From: Mediterranea sp. (in: CFB group bacteria)
GTDB taxonomy: Bacteria > Bacteroidota > Bacteroidia > Bacteroidales > Bacteroidaceae
Direction: 5' to 3'
Assembly: GCA_031261785.1 (NCBI GenBank)
Contig: JAISIZ010000014.1
Coordinates: 1-37,382, forward strand
DNA length: 37,382 nt
The translations under genes were made by a program, and so were the position numbers. Positions 6,737-15,625 of the stretch are shown piece after piece; within the stretch, counting starts at the first letter, position 1; every line of letters begins with the position of its first letter. The notes beneath the pieces were generated by a model. It was not told where the DNA came from, ran no database searches, and saw nothing but the letters and a program-made list of their open reading frames with translations.

Positions 6737-9361
6737 CTAATCGTCAGTGCCCCGCCGCGCTTTCCTGTAGGGCGATTCGTCCATGAAGAGGTAGCTTTCC
6801 TTGTAGCCACCGCAGTCGACCACGATCTTCTGAAAGACGATGCCGGGGTCGAGGGGGCGAATGACGAGCGTGCGTGTGCCATCGGCCGCCGCCGGGGGAA
6901 GGGCGAACGAGGCGCGCTTCGCCACCACCCGCCGGGCTACGGTGGGATAGAAGGTGGAGTAGATGTTGCGCGGCTCTTCGTTGAGGTCGGCGTTGAAGTG
7001 GATGGTTGTTGGCTCGCCGCCCTCGAAGCCGAGGGTGTACCGGTGTCCCGTGCGCTGGAAAGCGAGGGTTGACTTCACCACCACGTGCACGGTGACGCTG
7101 TCCGTCGTCGCGGGCAACGTCATGCGGTAGGCCAGCGAGGCGCCGTCCACGGGCTGGGTGTAGGGCATCAGGGCCAGCCCGCTCAGCGTGCGTCCCATGT
7201 AGGGTATGACGGTCCACCGCGCGCCGTCCGCGGCTTCGGTGCGGGTATAGTAATGTTCGGCCTCGATGGAGACCACGCCTTGGCGTGCGTCGAACACGTA
7301 GTGTCCGTCGGGTGCCCGCGCCGCTTCCGGCGATGTCTCTATGCGGAACACTTCGGGCAGCTTGTTGGCGGGGAAATCGTCGTTCCAGTTGGTGTAGCCG
7401 ATGTGTTTCTGTATCATCATGTTTTTCCATTTTCCGCCCGCCATCACGTTGTTGTACGCGTCGCAGAGCAGCGAGTCGCGGCGGAAGGCCGCCCGCGTGC
7501 GGTCGGCCCAGTCGTTGGCCGCCGGGTCGCCGACTTGGTAGAGGTGGTGGTTCATGGCTTGGGCGTAGTACATCTCGTAGAGGTTGGCCAGCGCCTGCAC
7601 GGGGAATAGGATGAGCTGCCGGTAGGTGTCGCGGTAGGCGCTGCCGATGGTTATGTATTGCCTAAGGGCTTCGGCTTCGAGGCGTATGAGCTGGTCGGTG
7701 ACCTGTCGCCATTCGCCCGTCTCGAGGTTATAGGTGCGTGCGTCGAGCATCTCGGGGGTGACTCGTCCGGCGTACTTGCCGTATAGGTTCAGGATGCGCG
7801 CGGCCTCGTCGGCCTGTCCTTCACCCAGTTGCTGGGCGCAGAAGCGGCGGGTGTGGTCCAGCAGGTTGGCGGCGGTGAATGCTCCGGGGTTCCAGGCCAT
7901 GTCGAGGAAGAGGGTGATGGGATACTCCATCGGCTTGAGGTCGCCCACGTTGAGTATCCATAGCTTGTCCACGCCGTAGTCGTAGGTCAGTCGCATCTGT
8001 TCCCACAGGTTCTGTATGGGTGTCACGTTGAGCCATTTGGTGTTGCGCGGCGCGCCCACGTAGTCCACGTGGTAGTACATGCCCCATCCGCCGGGATGCT
8101 CGCGTTCCTTGGCGTCGGGCAGTCGGCGGGCGTTGCCCCAATTGTCGTCGCACACCAGCATGATGACGTCCTTGGGTGGGCGCAGCCCCATGTCGTAGTA
8201 CTTCTGCACCTCTTTGTATATGGCCCATACCTGCGGCCGTCGTTCGGGTGCCTGTCCGGTGACCTCTTCGATGATTTGTCGTTGGTTCCTGAAGATTCGC
8301 TCCATCAGCCGGATGTTCTCCCCGTATTGGGCCTGATACTCGTGGTCGCGTCCCTCCTCGCCGCCCATGGGGGCGTCGCCGTCGCCGCGCATGCCGATGG
8401 TGATGAGGTCCTCGGTGCCCGCGGCCCGTTCGATGCCTTCGCGGAAGAAGCGGTCGATCACTGCCTGGTTGGTCCGGTAGTTCCACTCGCCGTACTCCTT
8501 TCGGCGGCGCGCCCACTCCTGGTGGTTGCGTGCCATGGGTTCGTGGTGTGAGGTGCCCATGATGATGCCCATCTCTCTGGCCGTGCGGCTATTCTCCGGA
8601 TCGTCGGCGTAGAAGCTCCAGCTCCACATGGCGGGCCACATATAGTTGCCGCGCAGGCGGAGTATCAGCTCGAATACGCGGGCGTAGAAGCGATGGTCGC
8701 CGTAGTCGGTGCCGTAGGTGTGTTTCACCCAGCCGGTGAGGCAGGGTGCTTCGTCGTTGAGAAAGATGCCGCGGTACTTCACGGCCGGTTCGCCGGCGGT
8801 GTAAGTGCCGCGGGCCAGGGAGAGGTCGCGCCGCGGCTCGACGGGCACGTCGGCCCAGTCGTACCAGGGCGATACGCCGATCTGCTCCGACAGCTCGTAG
8901 ATGCCGTATATCGTTCCCCGTCGGTCGCTACCGGCTATCACGAGTGCCTCGTCGATACCCGGCAGGGGGTGGCCGATGGTTGTCATCAGGTATTTCTCGT
9001 TCTTCCCTCGCAGCCCGTCGCCGTCGAGCTTCCCGCTCCCGGCGAGGGCATCAATGTATGGGCTGTGGCCCAAGGTGCCTACGATGATGGCTCGCTTGCC
9101 CGTGGCGGAGCGCGAATGGGTCAGCGCCGGGAGGTTTCCGCTCACTTTCCGGAAGTCGTCCCGCAGGTTGCCGGCGGCAATCTTCACGCCCGTGTCTTCG
9201 TTGGCGTCGATGAGGATGGGGGTGGGGACACCGTTGGCGATGAGCGTGAAGTGGTCGGCCGACAGCCTCGCCTGGGTGACGCCGTGGTGGTCTTTAGCTT
9301 TCGCGGGGAGAGCCGTGCCGACGAATGTCGCCGTCAACAGCCAAAAGATTTTTTTTAGCAT
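6737..9361 (-). CDS. Glycoside hydrolase family 115 (alpha-glucuronidase type), secreted
   Basis: From Met at 9361 the product is 874 residues with a signal peptide (MLKKIFWLLTATFVGTALPAKA). The frame stays open 51 codons further upstream, but that part has no signal and contains the likely promoter. Stretches typical of GH115 are present: DRRGTIYGIYELSEQIGVSP, then KYRGIFLNDEAPCLTGW and RLRGNYMWPAMWSWSF with the following SHHEPMARNHQEW. Family members remove (4-O-methyl-)glucuronic acid from xylan side chains or arabinogalactan. The length fits the family, which has N-terminal, catalytic and C-terminal domains. No other xylanase or polysaccharide-utilisation genes are adjacent; the gene stands alone, divergent from rfbB. 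An isolated GH115 suggests action on a glycan opened by enzymes encoded elsewhere. Confidence 0.88.
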   Translation of the reverse strand: MLKKIFWLLTATFVGTALPAKAKDHHGVTQARLSADHFTLIANGVPTPILIDANEDTGVKIAAGNLRDDFRKVSGNLPALTHSRSATGKRAIIVGTLGHSPYIDALAGSGKLDGDGLRGKNEKYLMTTIGHPLPGIDEALVIAGSDRRGTIYGIYELSEQIGVSPWYDWADVPVEPRRDLSLARGTYTAGEPAVKYRGIFLNDEAPCLTGWVKHTYGTDYGDHRFYARVFELILRLRGNYMWPAMWSWSFYADDPENSRTAREMGIIMGTSHHEPMARNHQEWARRRKEYGEWNYRTNQAVIDRFFREGIERAAGTEDLITIGMRGDGDAPMGGEEGRDHEYQAQYGENIRLMERIFRNQRQIIEEVTGQAPERRPQVWAIYKEVQKYYDMGLRPPKDVIMLVCDDNWGNARRLPDAKEREHPGGWGMYYHVDYVGAPRNTKWLNVTPIQNLWEQMRLTYDYGVDKLWILNVGDLKPMEYPITLFLDMAWNPGAFTAANLLDHTRRFCAQQLGEGQADEAARILNLYGKYAGRVTPEMLDARTYNLETGEWRQVTDQLIRLEAEALRQYITIGSAYRDTYRQLILFPVQALANLYEMYYAQAMNHHLYQVGDPAANDWADRTRAAFRRDSLLCDAYNNVMAGGKWKNMMIQKHIGYTNWNDDFPANKLPEVFRIETSPEAARAPDGHYVFDARQGVVSIEAEHYYTRTEAADGARWTVIPYMGRTLSGLALMPYTQPVDGASLAYRMTLPATTDSVTVHVVVKSTLAFQRTGHRYTLGFEGGEPTTIHFNADLNEEPRNIYSTFYPTVARRVVAKRASFALPPAAADGTRTLVIRPLDPGIVFQKIVVDCGGYKESYLFMDESPYRKARRGTDD

Positions 9362-9398
9362 AATGTGTGCATGTATGTACTTGATGTGGGGTAGGTGC

Positions 9399-9407
9399 GC
9401 GAAGATA
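9399..9407 (-). promoter_or_regulatory. Probable -7 element for the GH115 gene
   Basis: On the minus strand TATCTTCGC is one base from TAnnTTTGC and lies 37 bases before the chosen ATG. It supports the start at 9361 over the longer frame. No good -33 box is seen. Confidence 0.4.
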
Positions 9408-9501
9408 CGTATTCCCGCGCTAAGCGTGTCGCCCCGACGTTTCAAGTTTGTTCGCTGACGTAACATGCGACAGGCGCACGGGAAAAGATGCGGCACATCG
9501 C

Positions 9502-9533
9502 TTTGCCGTCTCAAATTTCTTTCCGACCTTTGC
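9502..9533 (+). promoter_or_regulatory. Promoter of rfbB
   Basis: TTTG at 9502-9505, 19 bases, then GACCTTTGC at 9525-9533. Spacing and sequence fit the Bacteroidetes TTTG / TAnnTTTG promoter except for the first base of the -7 box. The ATG at 9571 is 37 bases downstream, which shows that the longer frame from 9448 is not used. Confidence 0.6.
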
Positions 9534-9570
9534 GGACGAAAAAGAAAACCTACAGAAAAAGAGAATAGAG

Positions 9571-10683
9571 ATGAAGACTTACTTAGTGACCGGTGCCGCC
9601 GGATTTATTGGCGCCAACTACGTCAAGCACATCTTGGCGCGGTATGCCGACATCAAAGTCGTCATACTTGACGCCTTGACCTACGCCGGCAACTTGGGTA
9701 CCATTATGGACGACATCGACAATGAGCGTTGCCTCTTCGTCAAGGGCGATATATGCGAACGCGACGTGGTGGACAGACTCTTCGCCGAATACCGGTTCGA
9801 CTACGTGGTGAACTTCGCCGCCGAGAGTCACGTGGACCGCAGCATAGAGCAACCCCAACTCTTCCTCATCACCAACATACTCGGCACGCAGAACTTGCTC
9901 GACTGCGCCCGGAGGGCATGGGTGATGGGCAAGGACGGACAGGGCTATCCCACCTGGCGGAAAGGGGTGCGCTTCCACCAGGTATCGACCGACGAGGTGT
10001 ACGGCTCGCTTCCTCCCGAGGGATTTTTCACCGAGCGGACACCCCTCGCTCCGCGAAGCCCGTACAGCGCTTCCAAGGCCAGCGCCGATATGGTGGTGAT
10101 GGCCTATTACGACACCTACCACATGCCGGTCAGCGTCACCCGATGCTCCAACAATTATGGTCCCTACCAGTTTCCCGAGAAACTCATCCCGCTCATCATC
10201 AAGAACATTCTCGAGGGAAAGCGCCTGCCTGTGTACGGCGATGGGGGCAACGTGCGCGACTGGCTCTACGTGGAGGACCATTGCGAGGCCATCGAGCTGG
10301 TGCTCCGCCAAGGACGGGACGGCGAGGCGTACAACGTGGGGGGGCATAACGAGAAGACCAACCTCGAGATCGTGAAGCTCACCATCGCCACCATCCGTCG
10401 GCTGATGGAGGAGCGTCCCGCCTACCGCGAGGCACTCAAGAAACGGACGAAGGACGCCGCTACGGGCGAACTCTCCATCGACTGGATCAACGACGACCTG
10501 ATAGGTTTTGTCAAGGATCGCCTCGGACACGACCGCCGCTATGCCATCGATCCCGCCAAGATCGCCGCCGACCTGGGCTGGACACCCCGGACGAAATTCG
10601 AGGACGGCATCGTGAAGACCATCGAGTGGTACCTCGACCACCAACCGTGGGTAGAAGAGGTGAATAGTAAATTAAAAAATTAA
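9571..10683 (+). CDS. rfbB: dTDP-glucose 4,6-dehydratase
   Basis: 370 residues from the ATG at 9571. It is a short-chain dehydrogenase/reductase with the NAD-binding motif GAAGFIG at residues 8-14, NFAAESHVDRS, the TDEVYG motif with catalytic Asp-Glu, and the YSASK form of YxxxK. NNYGPYQFPEKLIPLIIKN is characteristic of RmlB. The enzyme turns dTDP-glucose into dTDP-4-keto-6-deoxyglucose, the second step toward dTDP-rhamnose and other deoxy-sugars for surface glycans. The other rml genes (rfbA, rfbC, rfbD) are not next to it. The length is slightly above the usual ~355 because of an insertion near residues 285-300. The 3' end overlaps menA by three bases on opposite strands. Confidence 0.95.
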   Translation: MKTYLVTGAAGFIGANYVKHILARYADIKVVILDALTYAGNLGTIMDDIDNERCLFVKGDICERDVVDRLFAEYRFDYVVNFAAESHVDRSIEQPQLFLITNILGTQNLLDCARRAWVMGKDGQGYPTWRKGVRFHQVSTDEVYGSLPPEGFFTERTPLAPRSPYSASKASADMVVMAYYDTYHMPVSVTRCSNNYGPYQFPEKLIPLIIKNILEGKRLPVYGDGGNVRDWLYVEDHCEAIELVLRQGRDGEAYNVGGHNEKTNLEIVKLTIATIRRLMEERPAYREALKKRTKDAATGELSIDWINDDLIGFVKDRLGHDRRYAIDPAKIAADLGWTPRTKFEDGIVKTIEWYLDHQPWVEEVNSKLKN

Positions 10684-11573
10684 ATAAGCATTCCCGCCGC
10701 GAGCAGGGCACCCAGGAGCATCATGTTGCGCGAGGTTTCGCCCAGTATGGCGTTGAGCGGTTTGCCTGTCCGTATGGCCGCCATCTTGCGCCAGGTGAGC
10801 AGGTGCGGGCCGAGGTAAACCAACGGCAGCAAGGCCGCGTAGTATCGTCCCTCGCGCAGGAACCAGAGGCAGAGCAAGGCGGCCGTCACTCCCAGCGACA
10901 GGTAGAGGTACCGGCCAAAAGGCTCGCCCCAGCGCACCACGACGGTGCGTTTCCCGCTTCGCGCGTCGGCCTCGCGGTCGCGGTAGTTGTTCACCACCAG
11001 CAGCGTGTCGATCACCAGCCCGCAGACCAGTGAGGCGACGGTGACGTCTGGTGTCCATGCCAACGCCTGCACGTAGTAGGTGCCACCCACTGGCACGAAG
11101 CCGAAGAAGAGCACGACCAGCGCGTCGCCCCAGCCGTTGTACGACAAGGGATAAGGTCCGGTGGTGTAGAGGAAGGCGAAGAGGACGCATATCACCCCCA
11201 CCACGATGAGCATGGGACCGGCGTACCACAGTAGCGAGCAGCCCGACAGGCAGGCCAGGGCGATGGTGACGACGATGCCCAGTCGCATGGCCCGCGGGCT
11301 GATCCACCCTTGGGCGCAGGCTCGCTCCGGACCCAGACGGTCGTCACGGTCGCTTCCCTTGAGGTAGTCGAACAGGTCGTTGATGAAGTTGGCGGCAATC
11401 TGCATCAGCCCGGCGAAGAGGGCGCAGGCCAGGGCGGGAATCCACAGGAAACGCCCGTCGGCCACGGCCAGGGAGCTGCCTACGACGACGGGTATCAGCG
11501 CCGCTGTCAGTGTCTTGGGGCGGGCGGCCAACAGCCAGGCCCGCACGGTGTTTTGCTTGATCTCTTCTTTCAT
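10680..11573 (-). CDS. menA: 1,4-dihydroxy-2-naphthoate polyprenyltransferase
   Basis: 297 residues, a polytopic UbiA-family prenyltransferase with about eight or nine membrane segments. The prenyl-diphosphate/Mg site is seen as NFINDLFDYLKGSDRDDRLG near residues 63-82, and the second Asp-rich site as NNYRDREADARSGKRT near 195-210. This second motif together with the N-terminal AARPKTL is characteristic of MenA. It joins a prenyl chain to dihydroxynaphthoate in the inner membrane to make demethylmenaquinone, the last step but one of menaquinone synthesis. It is not next to other men genes here and has its own promoter. Its stop codon overlaps that of rfbB on the opposite strand. Confidence 0.92.
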   Translation of the reverse strand: MKEEIKQNTVRAWLLAARPKTLTAALIPVVVGSSLAVADGRFLWIPALACALFAGLMQIAANFINDLFDYLKGSDRDDRLGPERACAQGWISPRAMRLGIVVTIALACLSGCSLLWYAGPMLIVVGVICVLFAFLYTTGPYPLSYNGWGDALVVLFFGFVPVGGTYYVQALAWTPDVTVASLVCGLVIDTLLVVNNYRDREADARSGKRTVVVRWGEPFGRYLYLSLGVTAALLCLWFLREGRYYAALLPLVYLGPHLLTWRKMAAIRTGKPLNAILGETSRNMMLLGALLAAGMLI

Positions 11574-11595
11574 TCGTTATTCGCGCTTACGGCTC

Positions 11596-11628
11596 GCGAA
11601 GTTACGAAAAAATTGGGGTCATGCGCAA
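11596..11628 (-). promoter_or_regulatory. Probable menA promoter
   Basis: On the minus strand TTGC (11628-11625), 20 bases, then TAACTTCGC (11604-11596), 22 bases before the menA start. The same block GCGAAGTTACGAAAA is found before typA (23520-23534), which supports a real promoter element with TTCG replacing TTTG. Confidence 0.45.
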
Positions 11629-11782
11629 TGGTCCGTGGGATTGAAAGCCTGAATCAGCTAAACATGGACTTTTGCTCGCGGCTAAGGCACGACCCGACCA
11701 ATACTAAAAAAGGTTTTGACCTCATGACGGCGGTGTCATTCAATTGTCGCCTCGTTTTCGTATGCTTGTAACACGGCCACGC

Positions 11783-11790
11783 TACTTTCG
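11783..11790 (+). promoter_or_regulatory. Possible -7 element of the SusC/SusD operon
   Basis: TACTTTCG, close to TAnnTTTG, lies 48 bases before the first gene of the operon. No -33 TTTG with correct spacing is seen. The 265-base gap between menA and this operon holds nothing else I can name. Confidence 0.3.
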
Positions 11791-11838
11791 CGGTGTGAAA
11801 AGGAAACGCTAATATTCACTTAAACGAAAGAGAAAGCA

Positions 11839-12387
11839 ATGAATGTGATGAAACTGACCGCGATGTTCGCGTTGACGCTGGTTGCCCAGGCTACGGGTTT
11901 ACGGGCACAGGACATGTATGTGGAAAACGTGACGGCGACTCCCGACGCGAAGGAGGCGAAAGGAAAAGAGTTCCGATGGGAATGTTGGTCGGCCGTCCCC
12001 GAGACCTTCGGCGAGGAGATCACGCAACAGGCGGGGACGCACGTCTTCGGACAGACGGTGGCCTGCCTGAAGGTGATGCTCGACCAATACTACGTCTCCA
12101 AGGAAGAGATCGTGCCGGGCGACCCGATGACGCGTACGGTGATCAAGAAACCCACGCTGTACAATACGATACGCAAGATTGAGAAATACCTGAAGCGGGA
12201 AGTGGACCGCGGCGCCTTGAGCGCGAGCGACGCCGCGGCCGCCTACATCCACGTGCTGGGCGTGGCTATCACGGCCGTAGGGGAGGATGAGCTGGACTCG
12301 TTCGAGGAATCGCTGGGCAAGGCGAAGAAGGACGTAGCCACGCAACTCGCCCTCTTCGGACAAGTGAAACTCAAAGCACTCTACTAA
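11839..12387 (+). CDS. Secreted protein of unknown function, first gene of the SusC/SusD operon
   Basis: 182 residues with a signal peptide (MNVMKLTAMFALTLVAQATGLRAQ) and no lipobox, so it should be periplasmic or secreted. The mature part is mostly polar and probably helical, with a single Trp-Glu-Cys-Trp motif near residues 48-51, one more Cys near residue 75, and no membrane segment. I do not recognise the family. It ends 40 bases before the SusC gene on the same strand and is preceded by a possible promoter, so it is probably cotranscribed with SusC, SusD and the phosphoesterase. Position suggests a role linked to the transported substrate, such as binding or chaperoning, but nothing in the sequence shows this. 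Confidence 0.7.
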   Translation: MNVMKLTAMFALTLVAQATGLRAQDMYVENVTATPDAKEAKGKEFRWECWSAVPETFGEEITQQAGTHVFGQTVACLKVMLDQYYVSKEEIVPGDPMTRTVIKKPTLYNTIRKIEKYLKREVDRGALSASDAAAAYIHVLGVAITAVGEDELDSFEESLGKAKKDVATQLALFGQVKLKALY

Positions 12388-12427
12388 GCCGGCGGCAACG
12401 CTTCAATACCCCAAACGATAGACAACG

Positions 12428-15400
12428 ATGAAGATACTATCTACCCTGTTGGGAACGGCACTCCTGCTGTTCTCGCAACCTTTGTGCGCCCAGACCATCC
12501 GGGGCGTGGTGGCCGACACGAAGAGCGAGCCGCTGATAGGCGCCACCGTATGCGTCAAGAACAAAGGTACCGACAACTGCGTCACCACCGACATGAACGG
12601 CGCCTACGCCGTGAAAGCCTCGAAGGGCGAAGTGCTCGTGGTGTCGTACGTGGGCTTCGTCAGCCAGGAGATCGCCGTGGGCGACCGTCCCACGCTGAAC
12701 ATCGCGCTCAAGGAGGAGACGCAAGAACTTGACGACGTGGTGGTGACCGCCATGGGCATCAAGCAACAGAAGAAACGGCTGGGCTACACTACCCAACAAC
12801 TCGCGGGCGAGGAGATGACGCAAACACCCACCATGAACGTGGGTAGCGCGCTGTCCGGACAAATATCGGGCCTGACGGTGACCAACCCCACCGGACTGCT
12901 GCAAGCCCCCGAGTTCTCGCTCCGCGGACGCCAGCCGCTCATCGTGCTCGATGGCGTGCCTGTCGACACCGACTTCTTCGACATAGCCGCCGAGAACATC
13001 GAGAGCGTCAACGTGCTGAAAGGTGTCACCGCCTCGGCCCTCTACGGCTCGCGAGGGAAGAACGGCGCCATACTGATCACCAGCAAGAGCGCCGGCCAGA
13101 ACGGGCTGGAGGTGACCGTAGGAACCAGTAATATGGTGACAGCCGGATTCACCGTCTTCCCCAAGACGCAGACCACCTTCGGCAGCGGCTCCAACGGGAA
13201 GTACGAGTTTTGGGACGGCGCCGATGGCGGCGTGTCCGACGGCGACATGACCTGGGGACCGCGCTTGGACACGGGCGAGAAGATTGCCCAATGGAACAGC
13301 CCCATACGCGACAAACAGACGGGCGAGGTCATTCCCTGGTGGGGCGACGTCGCCGGCACGCGGTACGACGACAAGGCGCTGTACGAACGCGTGCCCATCG
13401 ACTGGCGGTCGCACGACAACCTGAACGACTTCCTTGGCACGGGCGTCATTACCGACAACCATTTCGCCGTGGCCTACAAGGCGGCGAAAGCACGCTTCTA
13501 CATCTCCGGGAAGTACGCTTACCAGAAGGGACAAGTGCCCAACACCTCGCTACAGACGGGAGCCATCAACGTGCAGTCGTCGGTCGACCTGCTGAAGAAC
13601 GTGAAGCTCGACGCCTCGCTGGGCTACAACAATGTCTTCTCGCCCAACTACCCGCGCTACGGCTACGGCCCCAAGAACCACATGTACACCATACTGCTGT
13701 GGATGGGCAACGACGTGGACGGCCGAGAGCTGCGCCGGCACCTCTACGTGCCCGGGCAAGAGGGGTACCGGCAGGCCAACTACAACTACGCCTGGTACAA
13801 CAACCCATATTTCGCCGCTTATGAGCTGGAACAGCAGAAGAAGGTCGACGTCATCGACATGAAGGCGCGCCTCAACTGGCAGATCCTGCCCAACCTCAAC
13901 GTGCAGGGACGATTCGCCGTGCACAAGATAAGCTCGTACGACGACATGCGCAGCCCCAAGTCGTACATGAACTACGGCGATTCGCGCAACGGCGACTTCA
14001 AGATATGGGACAAGGGGCAACGCAATATCGACGCCGACGTGCTGGTGTCCTACTTCACCCCCATTACCACGAAGATCAACCTCTCCGTCAACGCCGGCGC
14101 CTCCATCTTCAACAAGCGGTGGCGGACGGAATACATGAGCACCGACGGACTGATCATCCCCGGACTGTACAACATGGGCAACTCGCAAGGACCACTGATC
14201 GGCGACAACGAATACGTGGAGAAGGAGATACGGAGCCTGTACGCCACGGCGGGGCTGGACTTCTACAACGCCCTCTTCCTGAACGTGACGGCGCGCAACG
14301 ACTGGTCGTCGACGTTACCTGCCTCGGGCAACTCGTACTTCTACCCATCCTTCTCGGTCAGCACGCTGGTGTCCGAATACGTCAAGCTGCCCCGCTTCGT
14401 GGATTTCCTCAAGCTGTACGGCTCGTGGGCGCAGGTGTCGAGCGACCTCGACCCGTACAACATCTACGCTACATATAATAAAGGTGTCACCTACGGCTCT
14501 ACGCCCTCGGTCTCCTATCCCGGCACGCTGGTCAACGCGAACATCAAGCCCGAGAAGTCGAAGTCCTACGAGCTGGGACTCTCCACCGCCATCCTGCGCG
14601 GACGTGTCAGTCTCGACCTGACCTACTACCACATCACCGACGAGAACCAGATCATCAACCTCAACGTCTCCGAAGCGTCGGGCTACGACTCGCGGAAGGT
14701 GAACGGAAACATCTACCGCACCAACGGCTGGGAGGTGGTGATGGCCTTCAAGCCCGTGGTAGGCAAGCGTTTCAGCTGGGACAGCTCCGTGAACTGGAGC
14801 CGCTCGGTGAGGAAGCTGGCCGAGATCTACGGCGACCAGGGGACGTTCAACAACCTGAAGCCGGGCGACCGGGCCGACGCCTTCTATGGCACCGTGTGGC
14901 AACGCAACGCCTCCGGCGAGCTGATTCTCGACCCCAACAGCGCGCTGCCCATCCACGATCCCTACCCCGCCAAGCTGGGACATACCGACCCCTCGTGGCG
15001 GCTGGGCTTCCAGAACCGGTTCAAGATACGCGACTTCCGCATCGACATCGGCATCGACGGCGCCTGGGGAGGCGTCATCCGATCGGTCACCACCGAGAAG
15101 ATGTGGTGGGGAGGCAAACATCCGCTATCCACAGAGTTTCGCGACGCCGAGTACACGGCTGGAAAGCCGGTGTACGTGCCCAAGGGAGTTGTCGTGACGG
15201 GAGGAGAGGTGTCGCGCGACGTCAATGGCAACATCATCTCCGACACCCGCACCTACGCCCCCAACACCAACGCCGTGAGCTGGCAGACGTGGGCGCAGGT
15301 ATATCCCTACACCGGGCGGGTGACGGATAGCATGGACAAGAAGTTCGCCAACGTCTTCGACCGCAGCTTCTTCAAGCTGAGAAGCGTGAGCGTGACCTAC

Positions 15401-15577
15401 GACCTGGCCAAGCTGGTCGACCTCGGACGGGTGAAGTCGCTCGACCTCTCCCTCTTCGGCTACAACCTGCTGATGTGGAAGAAGATTCCTTACGTGGATC
15501 CCGACTACGGCAACGACGACGACCTGCAGGACCCGTCGGCGCGCTATATCGGCTTCTCGGTCACCATGAAGCTCTGA
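12428..15577 (+). CDS. SusC/RagA-type TonB-linked outer membrane transporter
   Basis: 1049 residues with a signal peptide ending CAQ near residue 22. A carboxypeptidase-regulatory-like domain follows (about 23-105: GVVADTKSEPLIGATV, VSYVGFVSQEI), then the TonB-box-like DDVVVTAMG, then the plug (about 115-220) with the SusC signature SALYGSRGKNGAILITSKS. The remainder is the beta-barrel. The protein pairs with the SusD-like lipoprotein 48 bases downstream, as in all SusCD systems, where SusD acts as a lid for substrate capture. No glycoside hydrolase is in the operon; instead a phosphoesterase follows SusD. This suggests a substrate bearing phosphate, or a phosphorylated oligomer, rather than a plain glycan. 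There is no N-terminal sigma/anti-sigma signalling extension. Confidence 0.95.
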   Translation: MKILSTLLGTALLLFSQPLCAQTIRGVVADTKSEPLIGATVCVKNKGTDNCVTTDMNGAYAVKASKGEVLVVSYVGFVSQEIAVGDRPTLNIALKEETQELDDVVVTAMGIKQQKKRLGYTTQQLAGEEMTQTPTMNVGSALSGQISGLTVTNPTGLLQAPEFSLRGRQPLIVLDGVPVDTDFFDIAAENIESVNVLKGVTASALYGSRGKNGAILITSKSAGQNGLEVTVGTSNMVTAGFTVFPKTQTTFGSGSNGKYEFWDGADGGVSDGDMTWGPRLDTGEKIAQWNSPIRDKQTGEVIPWWGDVAGTRYDDKALYERVPIDWRSHDNLNDFLGTGVITDNHFAVAYKAAKARFYISGKYAYQKGQVPNTSLQTGAINVQSSVDLLKNVKLDASLGYNNVFSPNYPRYGYGPKNHMYTILLWMGNDVDGRELRRHLYVPGQEGYRQANYNYAWYNNPYFAAYELEQQKKVDVIDMKARLNWQILPNLNVQGRFAVHKISSYDDMRSPKSYMNYGDSRNGDFKIWDKGQRNIDADVLVSYFTPITTKINLSVNAGASIFNKRWRTEYMSTDGLIIPGLYNMGNSQGPLIGDNEYVEKEIRSLYATAGLDFYNALFLNVTARNDWSSTLPASGNSYFYPSFSVSTLVSEYVKLPRFVDFLKLYGSWAQVSSDLDPYNIYATYNKGVTYGSTPSVSYPGTLVNANIKPEKSKSYELGLSTAILRGRVSLDLTYYHITDENQIINLNVSEASGYDSRKVNGNIYRTNGWEVVMAFKPVVGKRFSWDSSVNWSRSVRKLAEIYGDQGTFNNLKPGDRADAFYGTVWQRNASGELILDPNSALPIHDPYPAKLGHTDPSWRLGFQNRFKIRDFRIDIGIDGAWGGVIRSVTTEKMWWGGKHPLSTEFRDAEYTAGKPVYVPKGVVVTGGEVSRDVNGNIISDTRTYAPNTNAVSWQTWAQVYPYTGRVTDSMDKKFANVFDRSFFKLRSVSVTYDLAKLVDLGRVKSLDLSLFGYNLLMWKKIPYVDPDYGNDDDLQDPSARYIGFSVTMKL

Positions 15578-15625
15578 TCCGCCTCCCTGTCATCATACCC
15601 CATACCATTCAATCAAGAGACAATC

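Noticed and set aside
6744..7430. A 228-codon Arg/His-rich frame inside the GH115 gene on the same strand
   Set aside because: Out-of-frame reading of a well-supported GH115 gene; composition is typical of a shadow.
9583..10644. A 353-codon open frame antisense to rfbB
   Set aside because: Same cause: strong codon bias in rfbB leaves the reverse frame open; no protein family pattern.
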